DNA of 64,000 nucleotides from Andreprevotia sp. IGB-42 (GTDB lineage: Bacteria; Pseudomonadota; Gammaproteobacteria; Burkholderiales; Chitinibacteraceae), in the NCBI RefSeq assembly GCF_009848685.1, contig NZ_WXTX01000001.1:248001-312000 (forward strand), given 5' to 3'. Below the pieces are notes generated by a model. It was not told the origin of the DNA. It worked only from the letters and a program-made list of their open reading frames with translations, and did not search any database. Made by a program: the position numbers and the translations under genes. Within the stretch, counting starts at the first letter, position 1, and each line of letters begins with the position of its first letter. Below, piece after piece: positions 17,981 to 26,804 of this stretch.

Positions 17981-18586
17981 TCAATCCGCGCGGGCCAGAA
18001 AACGCTGCCGGTATCCGGCCACATCCGGCACCCGGTCAGTACGCTGGTAGCTGGCCCATTGCGCGTTTTCCAGTGCAAAGGCAAAGAAGCCTTCCGCATC
18101 CACCGGGTGATGCAACGCCTGTACCACGCGGCCGACAAACGCATGCGCAACCAGCAATACCGTCTTGCCTTCGTACCGCGCCAGCAGGCGGTTGATGCCA
18201 TCGCTCACCCGCACGAATACCTGCTCGATATTCTCGCCCCCGGCCGGTGCCAGATCCCACTGGCGCGCCACTTTGCGCTCCCACTCCTGCGGATAGCGTT
18301 CCAGGATCTCCGGCAAGGTCAGCCCCTCGAACACGCCCACATTGCGCTCGCCGAATGCCGCATCGGTCAGCACCGGCAAATGCAATACCTCTGCAGCGTA
18401 GCCTGCGGTCTGTGCCGCACGCAGCAGTGGTGATGAAACGATCACGTCGATCCCTGCCGGCAAGGCCGTGGCCAGCGCCTTGGCCTGCTTCACGCCTTCG
18501 TCATTGAGCCCCAGATCGGTGGTACCCAGGAAACGCCGCTCGATATTCCAGTCTGTCTGTCCGTGGCGGGCGAGTATCAAATGCAT
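17981..18586 (-). CDS. Histidine phosphatase family protein (phosphoglycerate mutase-like)
   Basis: Small phosphatase of 201 aa. It begins with LILARHGQTDWN, carrying the catalytic RHG (Arg7, His8, Gly9). Further marks are GLNDEGVKQA, VSSPLLRAAQTA (phosphate-binding Arg), FGERNVGVFEG (proton-donor Glu) and LVAHAFVGRV with the second catalytic His. Similar proteins are CobC-like or broad phosphatases; the substrate is unknown. It follows the aldo/keto reductase by 99 bases on the same strand and may belong to the same sigma-54 unit. Confidence 0.85.
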   Translation of the reverse strand: MHLILARHGQTDWNIERRFLGTTDLGLNDEGVKQAKALATALPAGIDVIVSSPLLRAAQTAGYAAEVLHLPVLTDAAFGERNVGVFEGLTLPEILERYPQEWERKVARQWDLAPAGGENIEQVFVRVSDGINRLLARYEGKTVLLVAHAFVGRVVQALHHPVDAEGFFAFALENAQWASYQRTDRVPDVAGYRQRFLARAD

Positions 18587-18685
18587 GCGTGGCGTTTCCT
18601 TGGAGGCTTGGGAGGTTGGGCTTGCGGGGTATCGCCGGCACGCAGCATTGCGCTGCGGTGCCAGCGTTGTGGCAAAGGGCTGCCT

Positions 18686-19639
18686 TTACGAGGTAGAGGT
18701 CAAACGGTCAACTTCTGCCAGTTCTTCAGCACTCAACTTCCAGCTGGCGGCCTGGATATTCTGCGCCAGTTGCTCGGCACGTGTCGCGCCGGCAATGATG
18801 CTCGATACCACTGGCTGCGCCGCCAGCCAGCTGAACGCCAGTTCCAGCAGCGTGTGCCCGCGTGTGGCGGCAAAATCCTGCAGCTGGCTGGCAACATGGT
18901 AATTGCGTTCGGTCAGCGTGCGTTCGGCCAGGCCGGATGCGCTTGCCAGGCGTGCACCCTGCGGCAATGGCGCACCCTGTTGGTACTTGCCACTCAAAAA
19001 GCCACCCGCCAGCGGGAAGAACGGCAACAGACCCAGGCCATACTGCTGAAGCACGGGAATACGCTCCGCTTCCGCCTGGCGGCTGAGCAGGCTGTACTCA
19101 TCCTGGCTGGCAATGAAGGCTGCCGCGCCCAGCTCGCGCGCCACCCACTGCGCTTCAACCACTTGCCATGGCGCATAGTTGGATAAACCCACATAACGCA
19201 CCTTGCCCGAGCGCACCAGATCATCCAGCGCGCGCACGGTTTCCTCGATCGGCGTTGCCGGGTCTGGACGGTGCACCTGGTAAAGGTCGATCCAGTCGGT
19301 GCGCAGCCGTTGCAGGCTGGCCTCCACCGCGCTGAAGATATAACGGCGCGATGCCCCCTTCAGGCCAGCCGCTTCATCGAATGGCGAGGCAAACTTGGTG
19401 GCCAGGATCACCTCCTTGCGCCTGTCGCCCAGCACCTCGCCGATGATGGTTTCAGAACCGCCCTTGTTACCGTACACATCGGCGGTATCAAAGAAGTTGA
19501 TGCCCAGATCCAGCGCCTTGTGGATGACCGGACGCGATGCGGCCAGATCCAGCCGGCCACCGAAGTTGTTGGTGCCGAGGCCCACCAGCGATACTTTCAG
19601 GCCGGAATGGCCCAGTTGACGATATTCAGGGGTAGACAT
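18686..19639 (-). CDS. Aldo/keto reductase (copy 1)
   Basis: NADPH-dependent oxidoreductase of 317 aa with a TIM barrel. The catalytic tetrad is visible: Asp and Tyr in FFDTADVYG, Lys in ILATKFASP, His in DLYQVHRPDP. The NADPH-binding end carries IIAGATRAEQLAQNI. It lies between monooxygenase copy 2 (upstream, 99 bases) and the phosphatase. In organosulfur breakdown it could reduce or detoxify the aldehyde released after desulfonation; this is inference from context. Confidence 0.88.
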   Translation of the reverse strand: MSTPEYRQLGHSGLKVSLVGLGTNNFGGRLDLAASRPVIHKALDLGINFFDTADVYGNKGGSETIIGEVLGDRRKEVILATKFASPFDEAAGLKGASRRYIFSAVEASLQRLRTDWIDLYQVHRPDPATPIEETVRALDDLVRSGKVRYVGLSNYAPWQVVEAQWVARELGAAAFIASQDEYSLLSRQAEAERIPVLQQYGLGLLPFFPLAGGFLSGKYQQGAPLPQGARLASASGLAERTLTERNYHVASQLQDFAATRGHTLLELAFSWLAAQPVVSSIIAGATRAEQLAQNIQAASWKLSAEELAEVDRLTSTS

Positions 19640-19738
19640 GCTTGCTCCTTGAAGCGCAGACCGTCATGGCAATCCGCACGTTGAAAAACGGGCCGGACAC
19701 CGGGCATCGCTCAGGGCAAAGCACGGTGCGGCAGCCAT

Positions 19739-21142
19739 CTAGGCAACTGCGGATGCGGTTTCAGGCTGCGCAGCGGCGGCTGCGGTAGCCGCCGCGTCAC
19801 CCTTGGCAAAACGGTTATGTGGATACGGCAAGCCCAGGTTCTCGCGCAACGTGCTGCCTTCGTATTCGGTACGGAACAAGCCCCGCTGCTGCAGGATGGG
19901 CACCACGTGCTCGACGAACTCCTCCAGGCCACCCGGCAGCCATGGCGGCATCACGTTGAAGCCGTCGGCAGCGCCGTTTTCAAACCACAGCTGCAACTGG
20001 TCGGCAATGTGTTCGGGTGTGCCCACTACTGTCCAGTGACCGCGCGCACCGGCAATGCGCTCGTACAGCTGGCGCAAGGTCAGACCTTCGCGCTCGGCCA
20101 GATCGCGCACCAGCTTCAGCCGGCTCTTGCTGCCATTGGTATCGTCGGGGAACGGCGGGGGCGGTGCATCCAGTTCGAATGACGAGAGATCCTTGCCGCC
20201 ATACACGCCACCCAGCAACGCCAGCCCCACGGATGGGTGGATCAGTTGCTGCAGCAGCTGGTACTTGGCCTCCGCCTCTTCCTGCGTCTTGCCGATCACC
20301 GGGAACACACCCGGCATCACTTTCAACTGGTCCGGCGTGCGGCCGAACTTGGTCAGCCGCCCTTTCACGTCGGCATAAAACGCCTGCGCCTCTTCCAGTG
20401 TTTGCCAGGCGGTGAAAATCACCTCGGCGGTGCGCGCCGCCAGCTCCTTGCCAGGCTCGCTGGCACCCGCCTGCACAATCACCGGGTGCCCCTGCGGAGT
20501 TCGCGCCACGTTCAGCGGCCCCTTCACGGAGAAATGCGTGCCCTTGTGGTTGAGCACATGCAGCTTGTCCTGATCGAAGAACACGCCCGATTCCTTGTCG
20601 ATCTTGAAGGCATCGTCTTCCCAGCTATCCCACAGCCCACCCACCACGTCGACAAACTCGTCCGCCCGCTCGTAACGGTTGGCGTGTTCGAAGTGCTTTT
20701 CGCGGTTGAAGTTGAGCGCCTCGGCTTCGGTGCCGGAAGTCACCACGTTCCAGCCGGCACGCCCGTCCGACAACCAGTCCAGCGAGGCAAACTGCCGCGC
20801 CAAGTGATAAGGCTCGTTGTAGCTGGTGGATGCGGTGGCAATGAAGCCGATATGCTCGGTCACCGCAGACAGCGCAGAGAACAAGGTCAGCGGCTCGAAG
20901 GTAGCCAGCTTGCCGTTGCGGCTGAGCGCCTCGACGCTGGTAGAGCGATCACGCACCCCCACGCCATCGGCCAGGAAGATCGCATCGAACTTGGCGCGTT
21001 CCGCCAGTTGCGTCACCGCCTTATAGTGCTCGAAGTTGAGCCCCGCGTCGGCATCGGCCTGCGGGTGGCGCCACGATGCCACGTGGTGCCCGGTTGCCTG
21101 CAGGAACGCCCCCAGGCGGATCTGTTCTTTACGCTTGCTCAT
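19739..21142 (-). CDS. FMN-dependent monooxygenase, NtaA/SnaA/DszA family (copy 2)
   Basis: Flavin monooxygenase of 467 aa. It starts IRLGAFLQATGHHVASWRHP and contains DWLSDGRAGWNVVTSGT and FVDVVGGLWDSWEDDAF. The C-terminus has an Ala-rich tail (AATAAAAAQPETASAVA). Of the three copies it has the most distinct substrate loop (residues 60-80, VGVRDRSTSVEAL). First gene of a unit with aldo/keto reductase copy 1; a sigma-54 box lies 51 bases upstream. Flavin supply must come from another locus or from the nearby nitroreductases. Confidence 0.9.
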   Translation of the reverse strand: MSKRKEQIRLGAFLQATGHHVASWRHPQADADAGLNFEHYKAVTQLAERAKFDAIFLADGVGVRDRSTSVEALSRNGKLATFEPLTLFSALSAVTEHIGFIATASTSYNEPYHLARQFASLDWLSDGRAGWNVVTSGTEAEALNFNREKHFEHANRYERADEFVDVVGGLWDSWEDDAFKIDKESGVFFDQDKLHVLNHKGTHFSVKGPLNVARTPQGHPVIVQAGASEPGKELAARTAEVIFTAWQTLEEAQAFYADVKGRLTKFGRTPDQLKVMPGVFPVIGKTQEEAEAKYQLLQQLIHPSVGLALLGGVYGGKDLSSFELDAPPPPFPDDTNGSKSRLKLVRDLAEREGLTLRQLYERIAGARGHWTVVGTPEHIADQLQLWFENGAADGFNVMPPWLPGGLEEFVEHVVPILQQRGLFRTEYEGSTLRENLGLPYPHNRFAKGDAAATAAAAAQPETASAVA

Positions 21143-21192
21143 GCTGTTGTCCCGTCACGCGCCGCGCGAGTGCAGCGGCAAACCTGTGACAC

Positions 21193-21208
21193 AGCAAGGA
21201 GCGTTCCA
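21193..21208 (-). promoter_or_regulatory. Sigma-54 promoter of monooxygenase copy 2 unit
   Basis: The minus strand reads TGGAACGCTCCTTGCT, with GG and GC at the canonical spacing and an exact TTGC -12 element. Confidence 0.75.
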
Positions 21209-21617
21209 CGCCGACAGCGCAGCGATCCCATGCGGCAACGCAGCGATGTGTGCCAAAACGTGCAGCGGTGGCAGCAGCGTGTTGATTTGCGAACAGGCAG
21301 CGTGGTCCGCATCGCGCCACCATTCAGCACGGGATGTATATAAATACACGCAATCCAGAACCCGGAATGCTTGTCAGCCAGCTGCTTCACTGTTGCTTGG
21401 ATGCAACGTGAAAATTCACCATTTCTGAATAATCCCAGTAAGTTTTGCATGAAAACATACCGACGATCATGGACAAAACTATCTGCAAGCCATTGAATTT
21501 AAATGATCGATAAGGACAAACAAAAAAAAGACAGCTTTTTTGCAGAAGTAGCAAAATTACTGGATTATTTTGTAAGCATTTTCTGATTCGCTGATGTGAT
21601 TTGTGTACCTGCCCAAA

Positions 21618-21647
21618 TTGACACCCCCGTCACACAAGGCTGCTAAT
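21618..21647 (+). promoter_or_regulatory. Candidate sigma-70 promoter of the chitinase gene
   Basis: TTGACA at 21618-21623, 18 bases, GCTAAT at 21642-21647. This would leave a leader of about 100 bases before the start codon. Confidence 0.4.
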
Positions 21648-21755
21648 TGGCACACGGCACCCAGGCCTGCGCTCTGAAGATGGGCCAGATGCCCGCCGCA
21701 CAGCACCGTGATTACCGTGCGGCCTTATACAAATCACAAGAAGGAAATGTCGAAA

Positions 21756-23954
21756 ATGTCCATGCTTCGTTACAGCATGGCGGCTTTGCCCATGGCGCTG
21801 GTCGCCGTGTTCGCACATGCTGCCTATCCGGCCTGGCAAGAAGGCCAGACCTACGCTGCTGGCACTCTGGTCAGCTACAACGGCCACGATTACCAGTCCC
21901 TCGTTACCCACACCGCTTATGCCGGTGCAGGCTGGAACCCGGCCTCCACCCCGACCCTGTGGAAAGATCTGGGTGTAAGCAGCGGCAATACGCCGGTGCC
22001 TACACCGACTACCGCACCGACGCCGACTGCTGTGCCTACCCCTGTAGCCACACCGACCACGGCGCCTACCGCCAAGCCGACAGCAGCACCGACTGCAACC
22101 CCGGCACCATCCGCAGGTTGCTACCAGGCCTGGGACAGCACCACCGCGTATAACGGTGGCGCACAAGTCACCTACGCTGGCCGCAACTACCGCGCGCAGT
22201 GGTGGACACAGGGCGACACGCCTTCCAGCAACACGGGGAGCGGCAAGCCATGGGTGGACCTGGGCGCCTGCGGCGTAACCGGTACACCGACCATCGCACC
22301 GACCGTGGCACCGACGGCCACACCGGTCCCGACGGCCAAGCCGACCGTTGCACCGACCCCGACCGCAACGCCGACTGTCGCACCGACACCGACTGCCAAG
22401 CCCACGGTTGCACCGACACCGACAGCCACACCGACTGTCGCGCCGACGCCGACTGCCAAGCCGACCGTCGCACCAACCCCGACAGCCACACCGACTGTCG
22501 CGCCGACGCCGACAACAGCGCCGACACCGACCACCAAGCCGACTGTCACCCCGACACCGACCGCAACGCCGACCACCCAGCCGACACCGACCAGCGTGCC
22601 GAACCCGGGTGCCAAGCAAGTGGGTGCGTACTTCTCGCAGTGGGGCATCTATGATCGCGCCTACTTCCCGAAGAACATCGACACCAGCGGTGCAGCAGCC
22701 AAACTGACGTTCCTGAACTACTCGTTCGGCAATATCTACAAACAGGCTGACGGTACCTTCACCTGCGGCATGATCACCAAGCTGGAACCGGGTGCAACCA
22801 ACCCGAATGATCCGCAAGCCGGTACCGGTGGTGATGCCTACGCCGACTACGGCATGGGCTATGCAGGCAAGGATTCCGTCGACGGCAAGGCCGACGCATG
22901 GGGTACCGATGGCCAGCAAACCTACCTGAAGGGCAACTTCAACCAGATCAAGAAGCTGAAGGCCAAGTACCCGAACCTGAAGGTGGTGATCTCGCTGGGC
23001 GGCTGGACCTGGTCCAAGTGGTTCTCCAACGCGGCAGCAACGGACGCACTGCGCAAGAAGCTGGTTTCCTCGTGCATCGACATCTACCTGAAGGGCAATC
23101 TGCCGTTCGACGCAGGTGACAATGCAGGTGGCCCGGGCGTGGCAGCAGGCGTGTTTGACGGTATCGATATCGACTGGGAATACCCGGGCGGTGGCGGCCA
23201 GCCGTACAACAACTTCAGCGCGGCTGACAAGCAGAACTACACGCTGTTCTTCAAGGAGCTGCGTACACAGCTGGATGCCTACGGTGCAACCACCGGCAAG
23301 CATTACCTGCTGACTGCCGCCATCGGCGCGGGTTCGGACAAGATCATCAATACCGAACCGGGCCAGTACAGCCAGTACCTCGACTGGGTCAACCTGATGA
23401 CGTACGACTACCACGGCGCGTGGGAACTCGGTACCACCATCGGCGCAGGCACAGTGACGGACTTCCATTCCAACCTGTACAAGGACCCGGCCAGCCCGAA
23501 CGTCCAGGCAGGCGGTACGCTGGCTACGTACAACACTGACGATGCGATCAACGCATTGATTGCAGCCGGCATGCCGGCCAGCAAGATCAACCTCGGCATT
23601 CCGTTCTACGGCCGTGGCTGGACTGGTGTGGCAGCAGGCCCGAATGGCAATGGTCTGTACCAGGCTGCGCCGAAGGCGGGTGCGTGCACCGGTGCCGATT
23701 GCGAAGCCGGTTACGAGGACTACCGTAACCTGGTGAATGCAGCCGGTAACGTGTACTACAATGCCGCCACCAAGCAGATGTGGAAGTTCAACCCGGCCAA
23801 CGGCACCTTCTACAGCTACGACGATCCGACCGTGATCCAGACCAAGATCGACTACGCCAAGGCCAAGGGTCTGGCAGGTCTGTTCAGCTGGTCGCTCGAT
23901 GGTGACGACGCGAATGCGACGTTGACCAAGGCTACCGCGAAGATCAATCAGTAA
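21756..23954 (+). CDS. Secreted GH18 chitinase with two chitin-binding modules
   Basis: Endo-acting chitinase precursor, about 732 aa. Order: signal peptide (about 1-23, ending AHA); CBM5/12-like module (24-73, YPAWQEGQTYAAG..WKDLG); Pro/Thr linker (79-118); second CBM5/12-like module (122-173); long repetitive Pro/Thr linker (177-285); GH18 barrel (287-732). The catalytic motif DGIDIDWE is at 468-475 (acid Glu475) and SLGGWTWSKWF is the conserved strand-3 motif. Three in-frame ATGs occur at 21747, 21756 and 21762; AAGGA at 21741-21745 fits 21756 best. A strong terminator follows. It fits a chitin-degrading lifestyle and has no accessory chitin genes nearby. Confidence 0.93.
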   Translation: MSMLRYSMAALPMALVAVFAHAAYPAWQEGQTYAAGTLVSYNGHDYQSLVTHTAYAGAGWNPASTPTLWKDLGVSSGNTPVPTPTTAPTPTAVPTPVATPTTAPTAKPTAAPTATPAPSAGCYQAWDSTTAYNGGAQVTYAGRNYRAQWWTQGDTPSSNTGSGKPWVDLGACGVTGTPTIAPTVAPTATPVPTAKPTVAPTPTATPTVAPTPTAKPTVAPTPTATPTVAPTPTAKPTVAPTPTATPTVAPTPTTAPTPTTKPTVTPTPTATPTTQPTPTSVPNPGAKQVGAYFSQWGIYDRAYFPKNIDTSGAAAKLTFLNYSFGNIYKQADGTFTCGMITKLEPGATNPNDPQAGTGGDAYADYGMGYAGKDSVDGKADAWGTDGQQTYLKGNFNQIKKLKAKYPNLKVVISLGGWTWSKWFSNAAATDALRKKLVSSCIDIYLKGNLPFDAGDNAGGPGVAAGVFDGIDIDWEYPGGGGQPYNNFSAADKQNYTLFFKELRTQLDAYGATTGKHYLLTAAIGAGSDKIINTEPGQYSQYLDWVNLMTYDYHGAWELGTTIGAGTVTDFHSNLYKDPASPNVQAGGTLATYNTDDAINALIAAGMPASKINLGIPFYGRGWTGVAAGPNGNGLYQAAPKAGACTGADCEAGYEDYRNLVNAAGNVYYNAATKQMWKFNPANGTFYSYDDPTVIQTKIDYAKAKGLAGLFSWSLDGDDANATLTKATAKINQ
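22335..22560 (+). repeat. Tandem Pro/Thr-linker repeat within the chitinase
   Basis: Imperfect tandem repeats, unit about 60 bases, encoding alternating TPTATPTVAP and TPTAKPTVAP decapeptides, at least three full cycles. Repeat number could vary by slippage. The low complexity also creates long false reading frames on the opposite strand. Confidence 0.85.
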
Positions 23955-23981
23955 CCGTTCGCATCCTTCTCTGCAGCAATG

Positions 23982-24011
23982 AAAAACCCCGGCCACAAGC
24001 CGGGGTTTTTT
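23982..24011. terminator. Bidirectional rho-independent terminator
   Basis: AAAAACCCCGGC, CACAA, GCCGGGGTTTTTT. It ends the chitinase transcript and can also end the minus-strand nitroreductase unit. Confidence 0.88.
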
Positions 24012-24081
24012 ACATCGTAATACGGTAAATCAAACAGCGCGCTGTCTGACCTGCCTGGCTAGCAAGCGATGGCCCTCAGCA

Positions 24082-24669
24082 TCAGAACGCAAAATGCCCA
24101 TCCGCCACCAGCTCGGCCAGCGGCTTGCGCGGCGTGGGCTGTTCTTTCTCACGCAGCGCATCAGGCAGGATTGCTGCATCGGCCTGGCGGCCAATGGCAA
24201 TCACCACTTCCAGATGGTAATCATCCGGAATGCCCAGCACGGCGCGTGCCGCATCCTTGTCGAAACCGCCCATCGCCCGTGTGCGCCAGCCCAGCTGCGC
24301 GCCCTGCAACGACAGGCTGGCCCATGCCGCGCCAGCATCGAAGCTGTGGTTGCGCGCCGGGCGTGCTTCCGTCTCGCCGGCCGGCACATGCGTTTTCTTC
24401 GACAGCAGCAGCACCAGTGCGGCCGCCTTCGGCGCCCACAGCTGGTTATTGCCGGACAGGAAAGACACAAAGGTGTCCCACTGCGCCGAGCCCTGCTTCA
24501 CGTAAATGAAGCGCCACGGTTGCGAGTTGCTGCCTGATGGCGCCCAGCGGGCCGCTTCGAACAGGGTGAACAGCTCATCATCGCTGATGGCCTCGCCGGT
24601 ATACGCACGGGGCGACCAGCGCGCGGCAAACTGGCTGTCTATCGGGTATGCGGGGGTACGTTGGCTCAT
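24082..24669 (-). CDS. Nitroreductase family protein (copy 1)
   Basis: FMN-binding oxidoreductase of 195 aa. It starts with FAARWSPRAYTGEAI and contains AARWAPSGSNSQPWRFIYV (FMN-contacting Arg and Ser), AAWASLSLQGAQLGW and the C-terminal VVIAIGRQA, as in the YdjA-like subfamily. It is the last gene of the tauD3-SDR-P-loop/GFA-AKR unit, 15 bases after the aldo/keto reductase. In this setting it could reduce FMN for the three flavin monooxygenases; that role is inferred, not shown. Confidence 0.85.
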   Translation of the reverse strand: MSQRTPAYPIDSQFAARWSPRAYTGEAISDDELFTLFEAARWAPSGSNSQPWRFIYVKQGSAQWDTFVSFLSGNNQLWAPKAAALVLLLSKKTHVPAGETEARPARNHSFDAGAAWASLSLQGAQLGWRTRAMGGFDKDAARAVLGIPDDYHLEVVIAIGRQADAAILPDALREKEQPTPRKPLAELVADGHFAF

Positions 24670-24684
24670 GGCGGTTTCCTTCGC

Positions 24685-25680
24685 TCAGCGTGCTGCATCG
24701 CCGTGGCGATATTCGGCAGTGATTTCGTCAAAGCGCGCTTTCAAAGCCGGGTCCAGCGTGTAGCTGGCGGCGGCCAGGGTTTCATCCAGCTGTTCCGGAC
24801 GGCTGGCGCCAATCAGCGGCGAGGTAATCGCCGGGTTGCTCAGCACCCATGCCAGCGCTGCGGTGGTCAACGATACGCCTGCATCCGCACTGGCAGCCTG
24901 CAACGCAGTCACGGTCTGGAATTCACGCTCGTGCCAGTAACGCTCCTGGTAGCGGCCGGCAGCCGACCCCAGTGTGAAGCGCGTGCCTTCGGTCGGCGCG
25001 CCCGGCTTGTGCTTGCCGGTAAGCAGGCCACCTGCCAGCGGGTTGTACGGAATAACCGCCAGGCCTTCTTCCTGCGCCAGCGGCAGCAGTTCACGCTCGA
25101 TCTCCCGGAACAGCAAGCTGTAGCGCGGCTGCACCGAAACGAAACGCGCCAGCCTGCGCGCATCCTGCTTGCCCAGCGCGCGGGCCAGCCGGTATGCCAG
25201 GAAATTGGATACGCCGATGTAACGCACCTTGCCGCTACGCACCAGATCATCCAGCGCGGCAATGGTTTCATCCAGCGGGGTATTCGCGTCATCCGAATGC
25301 AGTTGGTAAAGATCGATGTAATCGGTGCCCAGGCGCTTGAGCGATGCCTCGGCCGCCTCGACCAGATGCTTGCGCGATGCGCCCTGATCCCATGGCTTGG
25401 GGCCGGTCTTGCCCACGGCCTTGGTGGCCACGATGAACTGGTCGCGCTTGCCCTTCAGCCAGCGGCCGACAATTTCCTCGGTCTTGCCCACGGTTTCGAA
25501 GTTGCCGCCCAGCGGGTATACATCGGCGGTATCGATCAGGTTGATGCCGGCGGCGGTGGCCTTGTCCAGAATGCGGTGCGAGGTGGCTTCGTCGGTCTGC
25601 AGGCCAAAGGTCATCGTGCCCAGCGTAAGACGGGATACCTGCAGGCCGGTATTGCCAAAACGGGTAGTAGGAATGCTCAT
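24685..25680 (-). CDS. Aldo/keto reductase (copy 2)
   Basis: NADPH-dependent aldo/keto reductase of 331 aa with Asp and Tyr in LIDTADVYPLGG, Lys in IVATKAVGK, His in DLYQLHSDDANTP and LIGASRPEQLDETL at the cofactor site. It belongs to a different subgroup from copy 1, being longer with TVGKTEEIVGRWLKG after the Tyr. It sits between the P-loop/GFA fusion and the nitroreductase with gaps of 25 and 15 bases, so it is operonic. It may act on aldehydes from desulfonation. Confidence 0.88.
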   Translation of the reverse strand: MSIPTTRFGNTGLQVSRLTLGTMTFGLQTDEATSHRILDKATAAGINLIDTADVYPLGGNFETVGKTEEIVGRWLKGKRDQFIVATKAVGKTGPKPWDQGASRKHLVEAAEASLKRLGTDYIDLYQLHSDDANTPLDETIAALDDLVRSGKVRYIGVSNFLAYRLARALGKQDARRLARFVSVQPRYSLLFREIERELLPLAQEEGLAVIPYNPLAGGLLTGKHKPGAPTEGTRFTLGSAAGRYQERYWHEREFQTVTALQAASADAGVSLTTAALAWVLSNPAITSPLIGASRPEQLDETLAAASYTLDPALKARFDEITAEYRHGDAAR

Positions 25681-25705
25681 GATCGTATCGTCCTGATGGG
25701 TTGGT

Positions 25706-26698
25706 TCATTGCCGGTTCCGGGAATAGCGGATCAGATCCGCAGAAGGGTGTGCCCAGGGCACTTTGCTGCTTGTCCAGGCCTCGTAGGCGGGCCGGACCA
25801 GATCGGGGTTGTCGAGCGTGCCCGCGCGCAGCCAGATCGATTCGGGCCGTGCCGGGTGCAAGGTAAACAACGGTGAACCACAGTCACCGCAAAACTGCCG
25901 CGTTACAGGCTGGCCGCTGCCGCCGGCGTGCACGAACGCGCTGGGGCTGCCTGCCACCTGCAGGTTGGCCACATCCACGCGGATGCCGATATTGAATGCG
26001 CTGCCGGTTACCCGGCGGCAATCGGCGCAGTGGCAATAGTTGGCCGGCCCCAGCGGGCTGGCGCAGGTATAGCGGATGGCGCCGCACAGGCAGCCACCGG
26101 TAACGGGCAACAGCGCACTCATGCCTGCCCCTGCGGGCTGGCCAGGTGCGGCATCACGCAGCGCCTGCAAAAACTGCTGCGCCTCTCGCGGATGCCTGAA
26201 TTCGATCCAGCGCAGCTGGGCAAATTCACCCGCGGCCCGCAGCGCCGCGTAATTGCGCCTGCGCCGTGCATACGTGGTCAGCACCCACAGCAGGATGGAA
26301 TCGCGGGAGAAAAAAGAGCGGCGAAATGATTCTGCATTGCCGTGCCACAGCGGCTTTCTGGTACTGGCACGGTAGAGCGTGCGCTTGAGTGAGCGCCACA
26401 GCACTACAGTGAAGCTGTAATTGAGCCAGATCACGCAGCTTGCCCGTGACCAGATCAGCCCCCGCACGTCGGCATAGTTGCCTGCAACCACCCAGCGCTC
26501 GCCCGCGATAGCCTGCGCCACCAGTTGGCGGAATACCTGTGCCGGTTTGGGCGTCCAGTCCGGCCCCCAGAACAGCGGATCCAGATCCTGCGCGGTGCCA
26601 CCCAGCACGGCAGCCAGTGCTTCTGCAAAGGTGGTCTTGCCGGCACCGCTGGTGCCGACAATCACCACCCGCGCCAGATCGGCAGGCTGTGCCGGCAC
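25706..26698 (-). CDS. Fusion: P-loop kinase-like domain plus GFA (CENP-V/GFA) zinc domain
   Basis: One continuous reading frame of about 330 aa. The N-terminal half is an adenylate-kinase-like NTPase: VIVGTSGAGKTTF (Walker A, residues 13-23), DLDPLFWGPDWTPKP and an Arg-rich RRSFFSRDSILLWV segment. The C-terminal half (from Met193, ATG at 26122) is a GFA domain with zinc cysteines in CLCG, YCHCADC and FCGDCG. Both types usually occur as separate proteins of about 180 and 135 aa. The GFA start has an AGGGG-like site upstream, so it may also be made alone. The 5' start is uncertain; I took GTG at 26698, but GTG at 26740 or an ATG inside the SDR gene are possible. GFA proteins bind S-hydroxymethylglutathione or related thiols. 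Confidence 0.7.
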   Translation of the reverse strand: MPAQPADLARVVIVGTSGAGKTTFAEALAAVLGGTAQDLDPLFWGPDWTPKPAQVFRQLVAQAIAGERWVVAGNYADVRGLIWSRASCVIWLNYSFTVVLWRSLKRTLYRASTRKPLWHGNAESFRRSFFSRDSILLWVLTTYARRRRNYAALRAAGEFAQLRWIEFRHPREAQQFLQALRDAAPGQPAGAGMSALLPVTGGCLCGAIRYTCASPLGPANYCHCADCRRVTGSAFNIGIRVDVANLQVAGSPSAFVHAGGSGQPVTRQFCGDCGSPLFTLHPARPESIWLRAGTLDNPDLVRPAYEAWTSSKVPWAHPSADLIRYSRNRQ

Positions 26699-26804
26699 GG
26701 CATGATCACGACCGGCGCCACACGCATCAGCCGCGCCCACACGCGCAAGCGTAATAGCGGCGAGCTGCGTCGCGGAAGAGAAAGCCGGCAACAAGCCCCC
26801 TGCC

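Larger units (their letters stand above)
21143..21755. other. Divergent intergenic region, monooxygenase copy 2 and chitinase
   Basis: 613 bases without a gene. The left third is GC-rich and carries the sigma-54 box. The middle (about 21330-21610) is clearly AT-richer than the surroundings, with A and T runs. The right end contains a candidate sigma-70 promoter for the chitinase. Confidence 0.45.

Noticed and set aside
21630-23996. Minus-strand frame of 788 codons opposite the chitinase
   Set aside because: It is the complement of the chitinase and its Pro/Thr repeat; composition is Cys/Arg/Gly-rich with no family pattern.
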